Both the position numbers and the translations under genes were made by a program. A model generated the notes under the pieces. The model ran no database searches and was not told where the DNA came from. It saw only the letters and a program-made list of their open reading frames with translations. From positions 186,001 to 250,000 of the forward strand of contig JADQAV010000026.1 of assembly GCA_019775845.1 (NCBI GenBank): a stretch of 64,000 nt of DNA. The letters are read 5' to 3'. This stretch comes from Myrmaecium sp. VS I D KN 1. Its lineage: Eukaryota; Ascomycota; Dothideomycetes; Valsariales; Valsariaceae. Every line of letters begins with the position of its first letter. Within the stretch, counting starts at the first letter, position 1. Positions 1 to 10,700 of the stretch are shown here, piece by piece.

Positions 1-192
1 GCCCTCGCGGATCACGTCAGAGGTGGTCGAGGGCGCGGGTCCGTCTCCGGGGCTGGCAGCCTTCTCCGACTCTCGTGCTGCGCCATTCTCGAGCGAACCG
101 TTCGGGAGCACAGGCGCGTCTTGTGTCTGGGAGGAGGATGCGCTATGCGCCGGCGCGGGCTGGAAGTTGGAGGATGCCACGGGGGATGGCAT
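1..192 (-). CDS. N-terminal fragment of an unidentified protein, cut by the window edge
   Basis: Read on the minus strand, an ATG at 190-192 opens a frame that stays open for 64 codons to the left edge. The protein begins MPSPVASSNFQPAPAHSASS and stays rich in Ser, Pro, Ala and Gln. It then becomes more charged (SEKAASPGDG) and reaches TSDVIREG at the edge. This looks like the disordered head of a larger fungal protein whose folded part lies outside the window. The competing frame over the same bases encodes an Arg/Pro-rich string typical of a shadow frame. I do not recognise the family and assign no function. The start is the first ATG in this frame upstream of the open stretch; an earlier exon cannot be excluded. 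Confidence 0.55.
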   Translation of the reverse strand, partial: MPSPVASSNFQPAPAHSASSSQTQDAPVLPNGSLENGAARESEKAASPGDGPAPSTTSDVIREG

Positions 193-1960
193 ATTCTAGC
201 GGGTGGGCGGGAGCAAGATCTGAGGGCCGTCACAGGATCGTCCTCAACGGAATTGCGATGCACGAGGACGGATACATGAATGGTCTGGCTGAATTAGCAA
301 TCGAGTCGCAAGCGTCGCGTTCGCCATCGCGGCGACGTAGAATAGCAGACGAGCAAGTCAGCCGACTGGGCGCAGGAGAGGATGGTGTCCTGAGCACAGC
401 AGCGAGCGGGCGAATCAAGCGAGAGGGAGATGGGAAGCTTCGAAGAGGGACAGCCGGAGAAGCAGGAGGCACATACCAAGCTATCGTGTAAGCGGACGCG
501 TCGACGAGATGTCCAGGCTGGGCGGTCTGTTTTGGCGCCTGGTGGAGGGCAGAGGCCTGAAGGAAGGGGTTGCCGAGCGGAGAGGTTCGGGCTGGGTGGG
601 AAAGCGCGCGTATCAGCGGCGGAACACACACACGCCAGCTAGCGGAGGGGGGAAAGGACGGCCAGGGCCGGAAAGGCGGCTCGACGACGGGGGGGAAAGG
701 ACCTCGGGGGGCGACCGGGACGAGGAGCTTAGTATGACGCTGGCACTGCGGTCAGCGGGCGGAAGAGGTGCAGCTGGTCCAGAAGGCGTCGGGTGTCGGA
801 GCAGGGCGGCGGGACACGGTCGTTCGCTGCTGCGGGCGTGACACACAGGGCGATGCGTCGTGTGCTGGGAGATTATTGCTGCTCGCGGTGCTGGTCCTGC
901 GCTGGACGGGGCGCTGCGATGCTGAGATGACCCGGCCGGCCGCGGCGGCATTTTGCTTGGCGGACTTTGCCGGTCGCCGGGCGCGATCAAACATGATTGG
1001 TCGATCGGCCAAAATGGTCGGTGGGCCGGGGGGAAGCAAGGACACGTTGATTGGCGAGGGGAACCACTATATTCATGCTAGTGATAAATAACGCAAGGTA
1101 GAGCAGATGATGGATGATGAACGAATGGCGGAGGAGGAGAAGGAGGAGGAGAAGAGGAAGTGGAAAGGTATATATAGGAGAAGACAAAAAAGCAGTATGG
1201 TCAGATTCGTGGTTAGTACTGGAGGCTGACCAGAGAGAGAATTATTACGGTATGCACGGAAGCATGTCTAAGTACTCATGTATGCGGATGGACAACTACA
1301 TAAGTCTAGTAGCTTTCTTCCAGTGTACATATGTTTTATTCTACACCGACCATATGTTTATTATCTACTACGGAGGTTTACGACATTCACCACTGCAAAT
1401 GACCGACATTCCTACTTTCATTCGAGGAAGGAAGAAAAAGATCATAGGGGGATAACACGCCGAGGTTAGTAGGTCATCACCAGCAACGTGTCAACCTCAA
1501 TAAGTGATTCTCTCATCCTTCCGTACCCCGATCGCACCTACCTCCCTGAATCCTCAGGCTCGACAGACTTTAAAATAGGCTTCGCATTCCACCCAAGGAG
1601 TAGCACGTACTCGTGGTTTTCGACGCACGATAGGGCCTGGCGGAAGGTAAAAGGAAACTCTGCTGTTAAGCAGAAGTTCGGGCACCGGTCCACGGAACAC
1701 CGACGCTCATAACGCGTGACGGAATAGCTGAAAAGCTCTCATATCATTGTCTGACTTAGTGCAACGTAGTATCTGGTATCGCTGGTATATGGTATGTAAC
1801 AAAACGCAGGAAGGAAAGAAAGAAAGCAAGAGGAAAGGTAGGGGAAAAGACCATGCCGCAAACCCCGCGACCGTTGAGCCGTTACATAGAAAAAAGACCG
1901 GTGATTACCGGAAAAATCGTGGAAACCTTCATCGTATGCCCACATGAGATGATGCCATAC
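193..1960. other. Intergenic: 5' leader/promoter of the left-edge gene and 3' flank of flotillin
   Basis: About 1.8 kb without a credible gene. Positions 200-1050 are GC-rich and purine-biased, and carry several overlapping low-complexity open frames on both strands that look like chance. Positions 1110-1160 hold a GGA/GAA-rich simple repeat. From 1200 to 1960 the composition is ordinary and no RNA gene or repeat was recognised. Confidence 0.5.
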
Positions 1961-3524
1961 CTATTTCTTAAGTCCATTGAGCTTCGCGAGCGACTTCTGC
2001 TGCTGCTGCTCCTGCTGCTGCTCAGGCATCTGCATCAACCAATTCGGCGGCTTAATGCCCGTCTGCTCGCTCACCGTGCTCATGAGCGGCGGCAGCGTCT
2101 GGAACAGGTTGCGAATCGGCGCCATCGCATCCACGCCGTCGGCCTGCGCCGCGCCCGTGTTCCACACGTTGATCTTCGGCTGCAGCCCGTTGATGGCCCG
2201 GGCGTTGGCCAGCGCGAGCTTCTCGTACGTGTTGTTCTCCAGCAGGAGGTACTGCATGAGGCCTTGGGGTCCGCCCAGCACCTCGCTCATCTCGCCGTAT
2301 GCCTTGGCCATCGCCTCCAGGCCTTCGGCCTGCTTCTTCTGCCGGTAGAAGGCCGCTTCGGCCTCGCGCTGGGCGGAGAAGAACTCCGCTTCGGCGTTGC
2401 GTTGTTTCGCGAAGGCGGACGCCTCGGCCTTGCGTTGCTCCTCGATGAAGGCGGCCTCGGCGGCCTGGGTGCGGCGGTACAGCGCCGCCTCGGCATCGGC
2501 GTGTTGCTGGTACTTGGCGCCGTCGGCGTTTTTCTCCTGGGTGTAGAGGCTGGCATCCGCCCGTTGCTGTGCGGCTTCGCGTTCGATCTTGGCTTTGACG
2601 ACCTGGGAGGCTCTCAGTCGCTCCAGCTCCATATCTGCTCGCTTCTTCTCGAGCTCCCTCTGCAGCTCCGCATCCCGTTGCTCGGCGGCGCGCTTCGCGT
2701 TGATGCGGGCGAGTTCGAGCTCCTGCCCAATCTGGATCTCCTTGTTGGTAAGCTTTGCATCAGCCGCGGCCTTCTCGCCCTTGCGCTCGGTCTCGAGGAC
2801 GGCGGTGTTGGCGTGGATCTTGGCAATCTTCTGCTTGGTCTCGCCCTGACGTTCGGCCTCGCCAACTTCACCTTTCATGCGCGCTTCAGCAACGTCGACT
2901 TTAGCTTGGTTGAGTGCGCCCTCATGCGCCTTGCGCGAGAGGGTGGCGAAGTATTCGGAGCCGGGAGAGTCCTGGAGCTCCTTAACGTTCGCGTTATAGA
3001 TCTTCAGGCCGAAGTTGTCGAGCTCCGTCTGGACCTGTTCGATGACCTTGGCCTTGAATACCCTCCGCTCGCGGAAGAGTTCCTCCATGGTCATGGTCGA
3101 GACGATCGACCGGGTCTCTCCTTCGATGATGCCTTTGACGATGTCTTGAACGTGGTTGCCTCCCGCAGAGACCACGCCTTTTCCTGATGCGGCGGCTGGT
3201 CTGCCGTCCGATTGGCCGGTGAGTAGGACGGCATATTTAGACAAGGACTCTACGGTGTCTTCCGGGCCGATGGTGAAGACGGCGGGCAGGCTGAACTTGA
3301 GCTGTGGAGCAGTCAGACGCGATGCAAGAAAAGAAAGCCGGAGTTCACCCTACCTTCTCAATGGTCATCGCAGTAAGGACCATGCTGAAATCGAACGGCG
3401 TGATCGAGATTCGAGTGACCTTTTGCAAAGGATAGATGAAGGCCTTCTTCTTTATTCTGACCTTCTCGATACCAAATCCGGTAATCACCAGATAACTGTT
3501 GGGATCTGATACGTGGTACCACAT
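1961..3524 (-). CDS. floA: Flotillin (SPFH-domain membrane microdomain scaffold)
   Basis: Two exons, 3354-3524 and 1961-3301, joined by a 52-bp intron, give 503 residues, close to the usual length for fungal and bacterial-type flotillins. The first exon begins MWYHVSDPNSYLVITGFGI, the characteristic flotillin start, and leads into the SPFH domain (about residues 1-200). Residues about 200-390 form a long Ala/Glu/Lys/Arg-rich coiled coil with repeated EA-type segments, the flotillin domain used for oligomerisation. The tail is Gln-rich (PEQQQEQQQQ). Known role of the family: hairpin-anchored scaffold on the inner face of the plasma membrane marking ordered domains; in Aspergillus the homologue affects hyphal growth. 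It is divergent from the unknown gene at 4279. The long antisense frame is a by-product of the coiled-coil codon pattern. Confidence 0.95.
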
Positions 3525-4278
3525 CGTGACTGGATGAGTCGCTGACTATCAGCTGAACTGACGATATGCCGTAAGAGAGATATTCCTGAAGGTCCGTGAG
3601 AAAGGGATAACGATGGAGGAAGCATGGAGCGCTAATGCGCGGTCCTCTGATGTTATATGCATCGTCAATTATGGCCGTAAGCTTTTCGATAGGTGATGCC
3701 TCTTGACCGGCGGAGCGCCTTACGCCGGCTATGCCGTGCCGAGGCTGTTCGGCAACGATACTTTATTATTTTCTGGTGGTCAAGCACGAGTTGCGTGCAG
3801 GCTTGATTTGCTGTTCAAACCTAACTTGCTGCATATGCGGGGGTTAACCAAGCACCCAGGTACCCGAACAAGCTTGTAGCTTCGCTTAACTTCATGCGGG
3901 TGCGAATTCAGCCTTGGAGAGAACTGCGCCTCGTTGCCAAGTCCTATCCCGAATAACCTCTTGTGGGGAGCAGGATCAGCCATGCTTCAGCTTGCCGAGA
4001 ATACGAAGCTACGGCGTACGCCAAGGCTGCGTCATTCGACTTCGGAACGCATCTTGATACTTAGACGCACGGCGTGCTGCGTGAGATAGGCTCGGAGACC
4101 GCCCGAGGCCGACCTGCATCCAACCCATCGAGTCACACGTCCTTGCCGCATAGCCGGGGTCGACTGTGTGCTTTCATCGCATCGGCGCCAAGGAGCCGAC
4201 AGACCTCTCCAGGTTGCTTAAACATCATAAGGCTTCTATACATCCTTCTAAACAACTCGTCGCGACTCAAAGTTCAGA
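3525..4278. promoter_or_regulatory. Shared upstream region between flotillin and the divergent gene at 4279
   Basis: A 754-bp intergenic stretch between two divergent starts, so it presumably holds both promoters. No specific operator-like motif was identified. A 67-codon frame on the minus strand (3780-3983) has no recognisable features and was not called. Confidence 0.4.
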
Positions 4279-5026
4279 ATGTCCGGGAAAAACGACGTCT
4301 CCCTTCCTTCGTACGAGGACTGCGTCAACACGAAGCAGCATCGCAGATATGATTGGAATGTATCTGAAGGCCAAGGGCTCCTTGACGCACTTACATTGGC
4401 CCGAGCAGCACAAGTCCGTAGCGTCATCGACGAAGAGGTGTGGCCTGTACTGGAGCAGCAGGCGTTGCAGGGACTTGCAAAGACAACCGTTGCGCTGATT
4501 CCATCGGAGAGCATCCCTCAAACGCAAACCAAAAGTGATTATGATTCTGGTATGATCCTGGAAGCCCGATTGCAACATGCATGTTGACAATCTTCTAGAG
4601 AGCGATCGCAAGGTGCTTGCTATGGAGCCTGTGGGTTTCCCGTCCGAGGAAAACGTCCAGCTAGTGCAACTTCAGTCAACGATGGGCAGCTCGGAGTTCT
4701 GGAGACAAGATGAGGCCATTGCAGAACTGGAGAAAGTCCTCGTAGAGCGTCTTGGAGCCTCTAGTCTGCACATCCACATGCTCGACATCCCAGCAGCAAA
4801 TCCCGTTGTACAAGTGGCACCGAAAAAGCAGAAGAGGAGTTTCTTTTGGAAGGGCAGTGACTCGAAAGCAGAGGCCGAAATCACCACGCCATCCCAACCT
4901 AGACCTCCAGGTCGTTTTTCGGTGAACGTTAGGCCAGAGGAGATCTGCATGCGGACGGAATCGCAGTTTGGGCTTTACGATACGATAAATAGCTATAGCA
5001 TAGTGATACGCGTAAACATCAGATGA
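4279..5026 (+). CDS. Conserved fungal protein of unknown function
   Basis: Two exons, 4279-4549 and 4599-5026, joined across a 49-bp GT-AG intron, encode 232 residues. The protein starts MSGKNDVSLPSYEDC. From memory this resembles a widespread Pezizomycotina family of uncharacterised proteins that start with an LPSYE motif, carry VGFPSEE and EFWRQ blocks near the middle, and end with an ICMRTESQFGLYDT-like block. All four are visible here (VGFPSEENVQLV near residue 105; SSEFWRQ soon after). A basic stretch (KKQKRSFFWK) lies two-thirds of the way along. There is no signal peptide or membrane segment. The LPSYE motif resembles the PPxY-type ligands of WW domains, but that is only a hint. Function unknown. 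Confidence 0.8.
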
Positions 5027-5405
5027 GCCCTATGGATGGAGTTGAGCTAGGGATGGATTCAATACACTAGGTAGCAATCTAACCTTGGCGAACATACCGA
5101 AGACATACTGCCCAAATTTACTAACTCGAAGCCGCATGGCAGAGTGCCTTGGTGATAGAATGGGTGTGGATGAGTCTCACAGATCGTTCCGAAGTTGCCT
5201 CAAGGATCCTCTTTGAGTACGCTGCGCGTGACCCCACGAGCTTATGGCGCGTCTGAGGGCCTCTGAACCACTCGATGAGCGACCTACACTAGGTCAAACG
5301 GAGACTCCATACGCTCGATCCACTTTGCGAGATGGTGTCGGTGGTATGAACTGATCATCCGGGATGTTTCCATCAACAACCCCGACTTTAAGTGTATGCC
5401 AGATT
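5027..5405. other. Convergent intergenic region
   Basis: 379 bp between two gene 3' ends. I see no repeat, RNA gene or additional coding sequence; presumably both 3' untranslated regions. Confidence 0.5.
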
Positions 5406-5981
5406 TCACTTTTTCTCGCCTTCCGCATCGAAACCCAGGTTGTCCAGTTGTCGGATCAGCTCGTTGATCCGGATGACCTTCTGGAACTGTTCCGGTAGCA
5501 AACCCTGCCCCTGGTCCTTCCTCGCCTTGAGTTCACGGGCTTGACGAAGTTTCTTCATCAACTTCTTGGCTTCCTTTTCTTTCTCTGCTTCAGGATCCAC
5601 AGGTTCCGGAGATGCGGCCTTCGAATCATCAGGTATGGCGGCCTTGACCTCATCTGGTTTGCTATCGGCAGTGGCAGCCATCGCCGCCGCCTTCTTTCTT
5701 GCTTCTCGTCTTTTGGCGTTTTTGTTGGCTGCAGCACTATCCGCCTTACTGGGCTCTACAGTGTCGGCTCCCGGCACCCCACCGCGTCCTCGATTCTTCC
5801 ATGCTTCTGCGGTGCGATTCTTGTATATTTCCACGTCCTCTGGAGGCCGGTACCCTGGTCGAACTCGGATTTCCTTACGCACGGAGCCATCAGCACGCAC
5901 CGAGGAAGGGATGTGACGTTCTCCTGTTGCTGAGGTAGTGATTCCAGCTCTGGAGACCTCTCCAGTAGGCTTGGAAGGCAT
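5406..5981 (-). CDS. PYM1: PYM/WIBG-type partner of the Mago-Y14 exon-junction core
   Basis: A single exon of 191 residues. The N-terminus carries the diagnostic PYM segment (ITTSATGERHIPSSVRADGS, followed by a VRPGYRPPEDVEIYKNRT block), which in characterised homologues binds the Mago-Y14 dimer. The middle is Lys/Ala-rich, and the C-terminus holds a basic-acidic helix (KKLMKKLRQARELKARKDQG) and an Ile/Leu-rich end, as in the region linked to the ribosome. Known role: removes exon-junction complexes from spliced mRNA in the cytoplasm, near translating ribosomes. I chose the ATG at 5979-5981 (MPSKPTGEVSRAG) because family members start just before the ITT-TGERHIPSS block; an in-frame upstream start would add 28 unconserved residues. 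Divergent from QCR9. Confidence 0.92.
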   Translation of the reverse strand: MPSKPTGEVSRAGITTSATGERHIPSSVRADGSVRKEIRVRPGYRPPEDVEIYKNRTAEAWKNRGRGGVPGADTVEPSKADSAAANKNAKRREARKKAAAMAATADSKPDEVKAAIPDDSKAASPEPVDPEAEKEKEAKKLMKKLRQARELKARKDQGQGLLPEQFQKVIRINELIRQLDNLGFDAEGEKK

Positions 5982-6686
5982 ACTGGGAGGTTTGAAAGCA
6001 CCGAGATGAGTCTCTCGGTGTCGAATTGACTGGCGACTTGGAGTCTCGGTCAGTAACTGAAACACTTCTTTCTCGATCCAGCATGGCCATACCAGTATAT
6101 AGGTGACTCGAAGCCGAGTATGTCCTTGTAATGGGCGGGGTATGAAGGTTAGGTTAGATGCGAATGACTTAGCCCGGACCGCAATTCACGATTCACTAAG
6201 CTGAGAGTGCTATGTTGAAGTTCGAAAGTCCCGCATCGTGGATTCGTAGGGCTGAAGTGGAGGATAATAGAGTACATTAACTACAGTGTGCAGATACCAC
6301 CTGATACCGAAAACTAAGTAATCTGGCACTTCCACCCTACAGTACAGTACTAGTCCTCGCTGAAAACATTACGGCGCAACAACATGGAAGAATAAATTTC
6401 CTCTTGCATAGTACCTAGCTACCTCATGCGCAAACATAGACTTCCATATCCGGACGCTTCACGGGGCAGTGCACTTGATACGGGGCAGAAGGTATGATAC
6501 TTTACAGGTAGCAGAATTGCTATAATTGGTTAGTCCAATCGCAGTTTAGACCGGCCGAAAGTTCCGGCAATTTACCTCCGCGACTCTTTTCCCTGATGCT
6601 CCGGGAATCCGAACTGCGCGAACCACACATCTGCGAGCTCACTCTTCCGCACACACTCTTCCGCAACCCTCGGAGCATTCTTCACA
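5982..6686. promoter_or_regulatory. Shared upstream region of PYM1 and QCR9
   Basis: 705 bp between divergent starts. Pyrimidine-rich sequence with CTCTTCCGC-like repeats (about 6640-6665) lies just ahead of the QCR9 start. No other element recognised. Confidence 0.4.
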
Positions 6687-7116
6687 ATGTCGGGCGTAAG
6701 TTTATGCAATCCATTGGATGCCTGATCAATGCTAACATGCCGTATAGCTCACCAACACCATCTACAAGCAAGTCCATCCGGTCGCGAGGTCATGATCAGC
6801 GAATCCTAACTACGGAAACAGCGCCTTCTTCCGCAGCAATGCTGCTATGCTCACTACCGTCTTCGTTTCGGCTTTCGGAATCCAAATGTACGTCTAAGGC
6901 AGACAGGCGAGCATGCGCGTCATCCATGCGATACTGACACTGGACATAGCGCTTTCGATTCCACCGCGGATAAGCTCTGGGACAACTTGAACAAGGGCGT
7001 ACGTACACCACAAGCCTCGACTAGCATATGCGATGATTTACTCACGGATGACGCAGCGGCAATGGAAGGACATCAAGAGCAAGTTCATGGAATCCGAAGA
7101 CGACGACGATGAGTAA
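6687..7116 (+). CDS. QCR9: Cytochrome bc1 complex subunit 9 (QCR9)
   Basis: Five tiny exons, 6687-6695, 6748-6767, 6822-6887, 6950-6998 and 7057-7116, splice to 67 residues. The protein runs MSGLTNTIYNAFFRSN, then a membrane helix (TTVFVSAFGIQIAFDS), then DKLWDNLNKGRQWKDIKSK and an acidic ESEDDDDE end. Length, single helix and the NKG-WKDIK block match QCR9, the small inner-membrane subunit of respiratory complex III near the Rieske protein and cytochrome c1. The first exon is only nine bases. Intron 2 must use a GC donor (AA|GCAAGT) with branch-like CTAAC and acceptor ACAG; no GT donor keeps both frame and homology. The other three introns are GT-AG. Too fragmented for simple ORF calling. 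Confidence 0.92.
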
Positions 7117-7719
7117 GAAGGAGACCTAGCAAGAACGTTGTATACCTAGAGTGGCTTTAGAATAAACGGGCCTCTCATCCTCACTATCTGCCGATACATT
7201 CAGATATCCTACTTGCTGCGAACAGCTCTGTGCTGTCAAGCAAGTCTTTGTGCCATACGATGCGGTGAACCAATCAGCGTCGAGCGATTTGTCGAAAACG
7301 CAGAAGTCGCTGCATGGGACTTCGGATCTATCTTTTATATTTCAGCATGTCAATAAGATGTTAGTAGAATAGGTTTTACTGAATTATGTGCTATTAAGGA
7401 CATCAAGGCTGTGGTTGTTGTCGTGATGTATTCCACCCTCCCCTCCCCCCCGGTGACGTTTCGCTTCGGTTCCACTGTTCTGTACAGGGTAGCTGGACTT
7501 TGCCTGCATTCTTGCGCCTTCTTCACTGAATCCGCAACCTTCGCCCAACACCTGAACCACGCACCTCCTCTTCGAAGTGGCAGACCCACTCTCTCTTTGT
7601 GCGCTTGCAGATGCTGATCTAATCTCCGAACGCGCAGAGTCCAGTCCATCGTATCTGGACCGACTTGTAACCCCCGCGCCCCACCTCCGCCGGTTTGCTG
7701 CCGCCGTAGCACTACGACA
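7117..7719. promoter_or_regulatory. QCR9 3' flank and UBR1 upstream region
   Basis: 603 bp between two same-strand genes. It contains a canonical CCAAT box (CCAATCA, 7270-7276), about 450 bp ahead of the UBR1 start. The last 300 bp are pyrimidine-rich (CCCTCCCCTCCCCCC near 7437), common in fungal promoters. Confidence 0.4.
7270..7276 (+). promoter_or_regulatory. Putative CCAAT box upstream of UBR1
   Basis: CCAATCA matches the binding site of the fungal HAP/CBC (NF-Y) complex. It sits in the intergenic region ahead of UBR1. Use of the site is inferred from sequence only. Confidence 0.35.
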
Positions 7720-10700
7720 ATGCTGATCTCACCTGGGGAGAAAGATCTTTGTCGGCACCTTCAGAGTCTACCCAGGCAATTCAATAATCGTTATACCGAA
7801 GAGGCTCGCCATTCCCTCCTGGAGACTCTTTTCAGATCCTTAGCCGACAACTGTGACGAATACCTCGATCTCTTCTTCCCCAACGGGCTGCCGAGCGGCT
7901 CGGCCGATCCTTTGAGCCTCAGAGATGCCCAAGGAGCTGTAGAAGGAGCGGAATACACTGAAGCTGCCAGAGGACACCCATGCGGTCACATTTTCAAGAG
8001 CGGGGAAGCTACATATAGATGCAAGACATGCACAGTGGACGACACTTGTGTTCTCTGCGCCAAATGTTTTGATGCGTCGGATCATGAGGGCCATACCGTG
8101 TTCGTTAGTATATCTCCTGGCAACTCTGGGTGCTGCGATTGCGGCGACCCTGAAGCTTGGGTTCGTCCTGTACACTGCAATATACACTCCGCCGAACTCT
8201 TGCACGGACGTAGGGATACCGGAAAGGAGAAAGAAAGTGCGCCATTACCTGGAGACCTTACTGCGTCAATCGTGACAACCATAGCTCGGGCACTGGATTA
8301 TGTCTGCGATGTTTTTTCCTGCTCCCCTGAGCAACTTCGGCTTCCGAAAACGGAGCAGTCTATCAAAGAAGACGAGCGGCTATCAAGGCTTACGTCCGAT
8401 TGGTACGGAGACGAGGACGTTGAGGATGAAGACCATGAATTTGCTCTTGTACTCTGGAACGACGAAAAGCATACCGTGAATGATGTCCGGGACCAGATCG
8501 CGCGCGCTTGCAAGCAGAGGAGACAGTTCGGCACTGCGAAAGCATATGAGATTGATGATGTCGGACGTAGTGTCATTGTATATTCGCATGACCTTAAGGA
8601 TTTGCTTCGCATGGCCAAGATAATTGAGGAGATCAAACTTACGGTGACCGTAAGATCTGCAAGGGACACGTTCCGAGAGCAGATGTGCGGGACCATCATA
8701 GAATGGATCCACGACATATCTGGGTGCAGTGTCGGTTCCAATGGTTCCATCCTTCGGAACACAATATGTGAAGAGCTTTTGAAGCCATGGCGTGTCGGCA
8801 GTAAGGCACATCACCAGCAGATCGGGCGAGATGGCATAGATGACCATGAGGTTGACGACGTCGACCCTGAAATGCGGTTCATAGAGCGTTACCTTGCAAT
8901 CAATAATCGCAGAGTCGTTACTGTCCCGGATGAGCTGGACGACGATGATGACGACATTGAGTGGGATGATGAAGCCGAGGGAGAAGAGGAAGAAGATGAA
9001 TATGAAGGAGATATGGACATAGATTTACAAAATGCTGAAGAAGGGGATGGGGACATCGAGATGGACGTTTCGGATGAACCTGAAGATGAACTGGAGACTT
9101 CGGAAGCAACATTTGCTGGCTATCCTCCACCACCGCCTCCGCCCCCTCCCCCGGCTCATCGCCAGCGTACTCATGATGAGACTCCAGCCGACTCCGATGG
9201 GGAGACCCTTCCCTCGTCTCAGCAGGCTTCCGTGGCACCTTTATTGGAGGTTCCAAAGACACCAAAGGTCAAGGCTAGATCACTGCGCCCACCCAGACCC
9301 CCGAAATATTGGTTAGAGAAGCCGGAAGGCTACAGCAAGAAAGGCAGCGTCCCGATTCATGAAGATCTATGGCAGCGGGTGCGCTTAGACCATCTGATTC
9401 TTTATGACTTGAGAATGTGGAAAAAGATGCGCATTGATATGAGGGACGTGTTCATAAGCACGGTGGTGACCATTCCTCACTTCAAGAGATTGCTTGGGCT
9501 TCGCTTTGCGGGATTATACACGATGCTCGCCCAGCTCTATCTTATTGCGGATCGGGAACCGGATCACTCGGTTATCAACCTTTCTCTGCAAATGCTCACT
9601 ACACCGTCTATAACAGCGGAAGTCGTCGAAAGGGGCAACTTCCTTACTCATCTCATGGCAATACTGTATACCTTTCTCACTACCAGGCAGGTGGGCTACC
9701 CGAAGGACATCAACCCTCACGCAACCCTGGCATTCGAAGCGGGAGCTGTTACCAACCGCCGGATGTATCACTTCTTCCTCGATTTGAAGTATCTATTGGC
9801 GTCTGAGCATGTCAAGTTCGTCATCAGCGAAGAGACCCGATACCTGCTACAATTTCTGGATCTGGTCAAGCTTCATCAAGGCATTTGCCCCAACGTCCGA
9901 GCAGTTGGTGAGCATCTGGAGTACGAGACAGACGCATGGATCAGTGCCTCTTTGATCACCCGTGAAATCAATAAACTTTGCCGGCTGTTCTCAGAAGCTT
10001 TCTGTTGGTCGGATGGTTCCGAGGGAGCCAACCTATGCCAGGCGATCCGACAAACCGCGAAGACAGTCATAGTCAACTCCCTTGGAGCAGAGCGAAAGCG
10101 ATTCCACCAAGCCGAAATCAAATCGGAAACAAGGTTCAAGAGGGTCACGCTTCAAGAATATCAGCAGACGGATAATTCGGTGCCTTCTTCTGTCAATATT
10201 GTCGACTTTGTCGTAGCGAAAGAGCCGATGAGCTTTCATCACGCCCTGCATTATACTCTCTCCTGGCTTATAGGGAGGGGTAAGAGCATGTCCAAGGAGC
10301 AAATATACAGGCTTCTCCAGTTCAATGCATTGGAGCTAAAGGAACCGCCTGTTGCTTCGAAAGCGCTCATCCCTGACCGTCCTCCAGATGAGTACTTACT
10401 AGCCATGTTCGATTTTCCTCTCAGAGTATGTGCCTGGCTGGCGCAGATGAAAGCCGGTATGTGGGTTCGAAATGGAATCACGCTGCGGCATCAGATGTCT
10501 ACGTATCGCGGAGTTATGCAGCGAGATGTATCATATCAGAGGGACATCTTCATGCTGCAGGTCGCTTTAGTGATTTGCTCCCCCGCTTCCTTCCTGGCTA
10601 CCATGGTCGACAGGTTTGGGCTCTCAAATTGGGCCTCTGGTAACTACGATGACAGACCAGATTTCGAGGACACACAGGTCATTGAGGTAGCCGAAGACCT

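Noticed and set aside
1853-3187. 444-codon open frame antisense to flotillin
   Set aside because: Its translation is a Leu/Gly/Arg-rich string with no family resemblance. It is produced by the GC-rich Ala/Glu codons of the flotillin coiled coil on the opposite strand.
3780-3983. 67-codon minus-strand frame between flotillin and the next gene
   Set aside because: No recognisable motif and no splice partner that extends it; lies in a divergent promoter region.
5982-6065. Extended N-terminus for PYM1 from an upstream start
   Set aside because: It adds 28 unconserved residues; PYM proteins begin shortly before the TGERHIPSS block.
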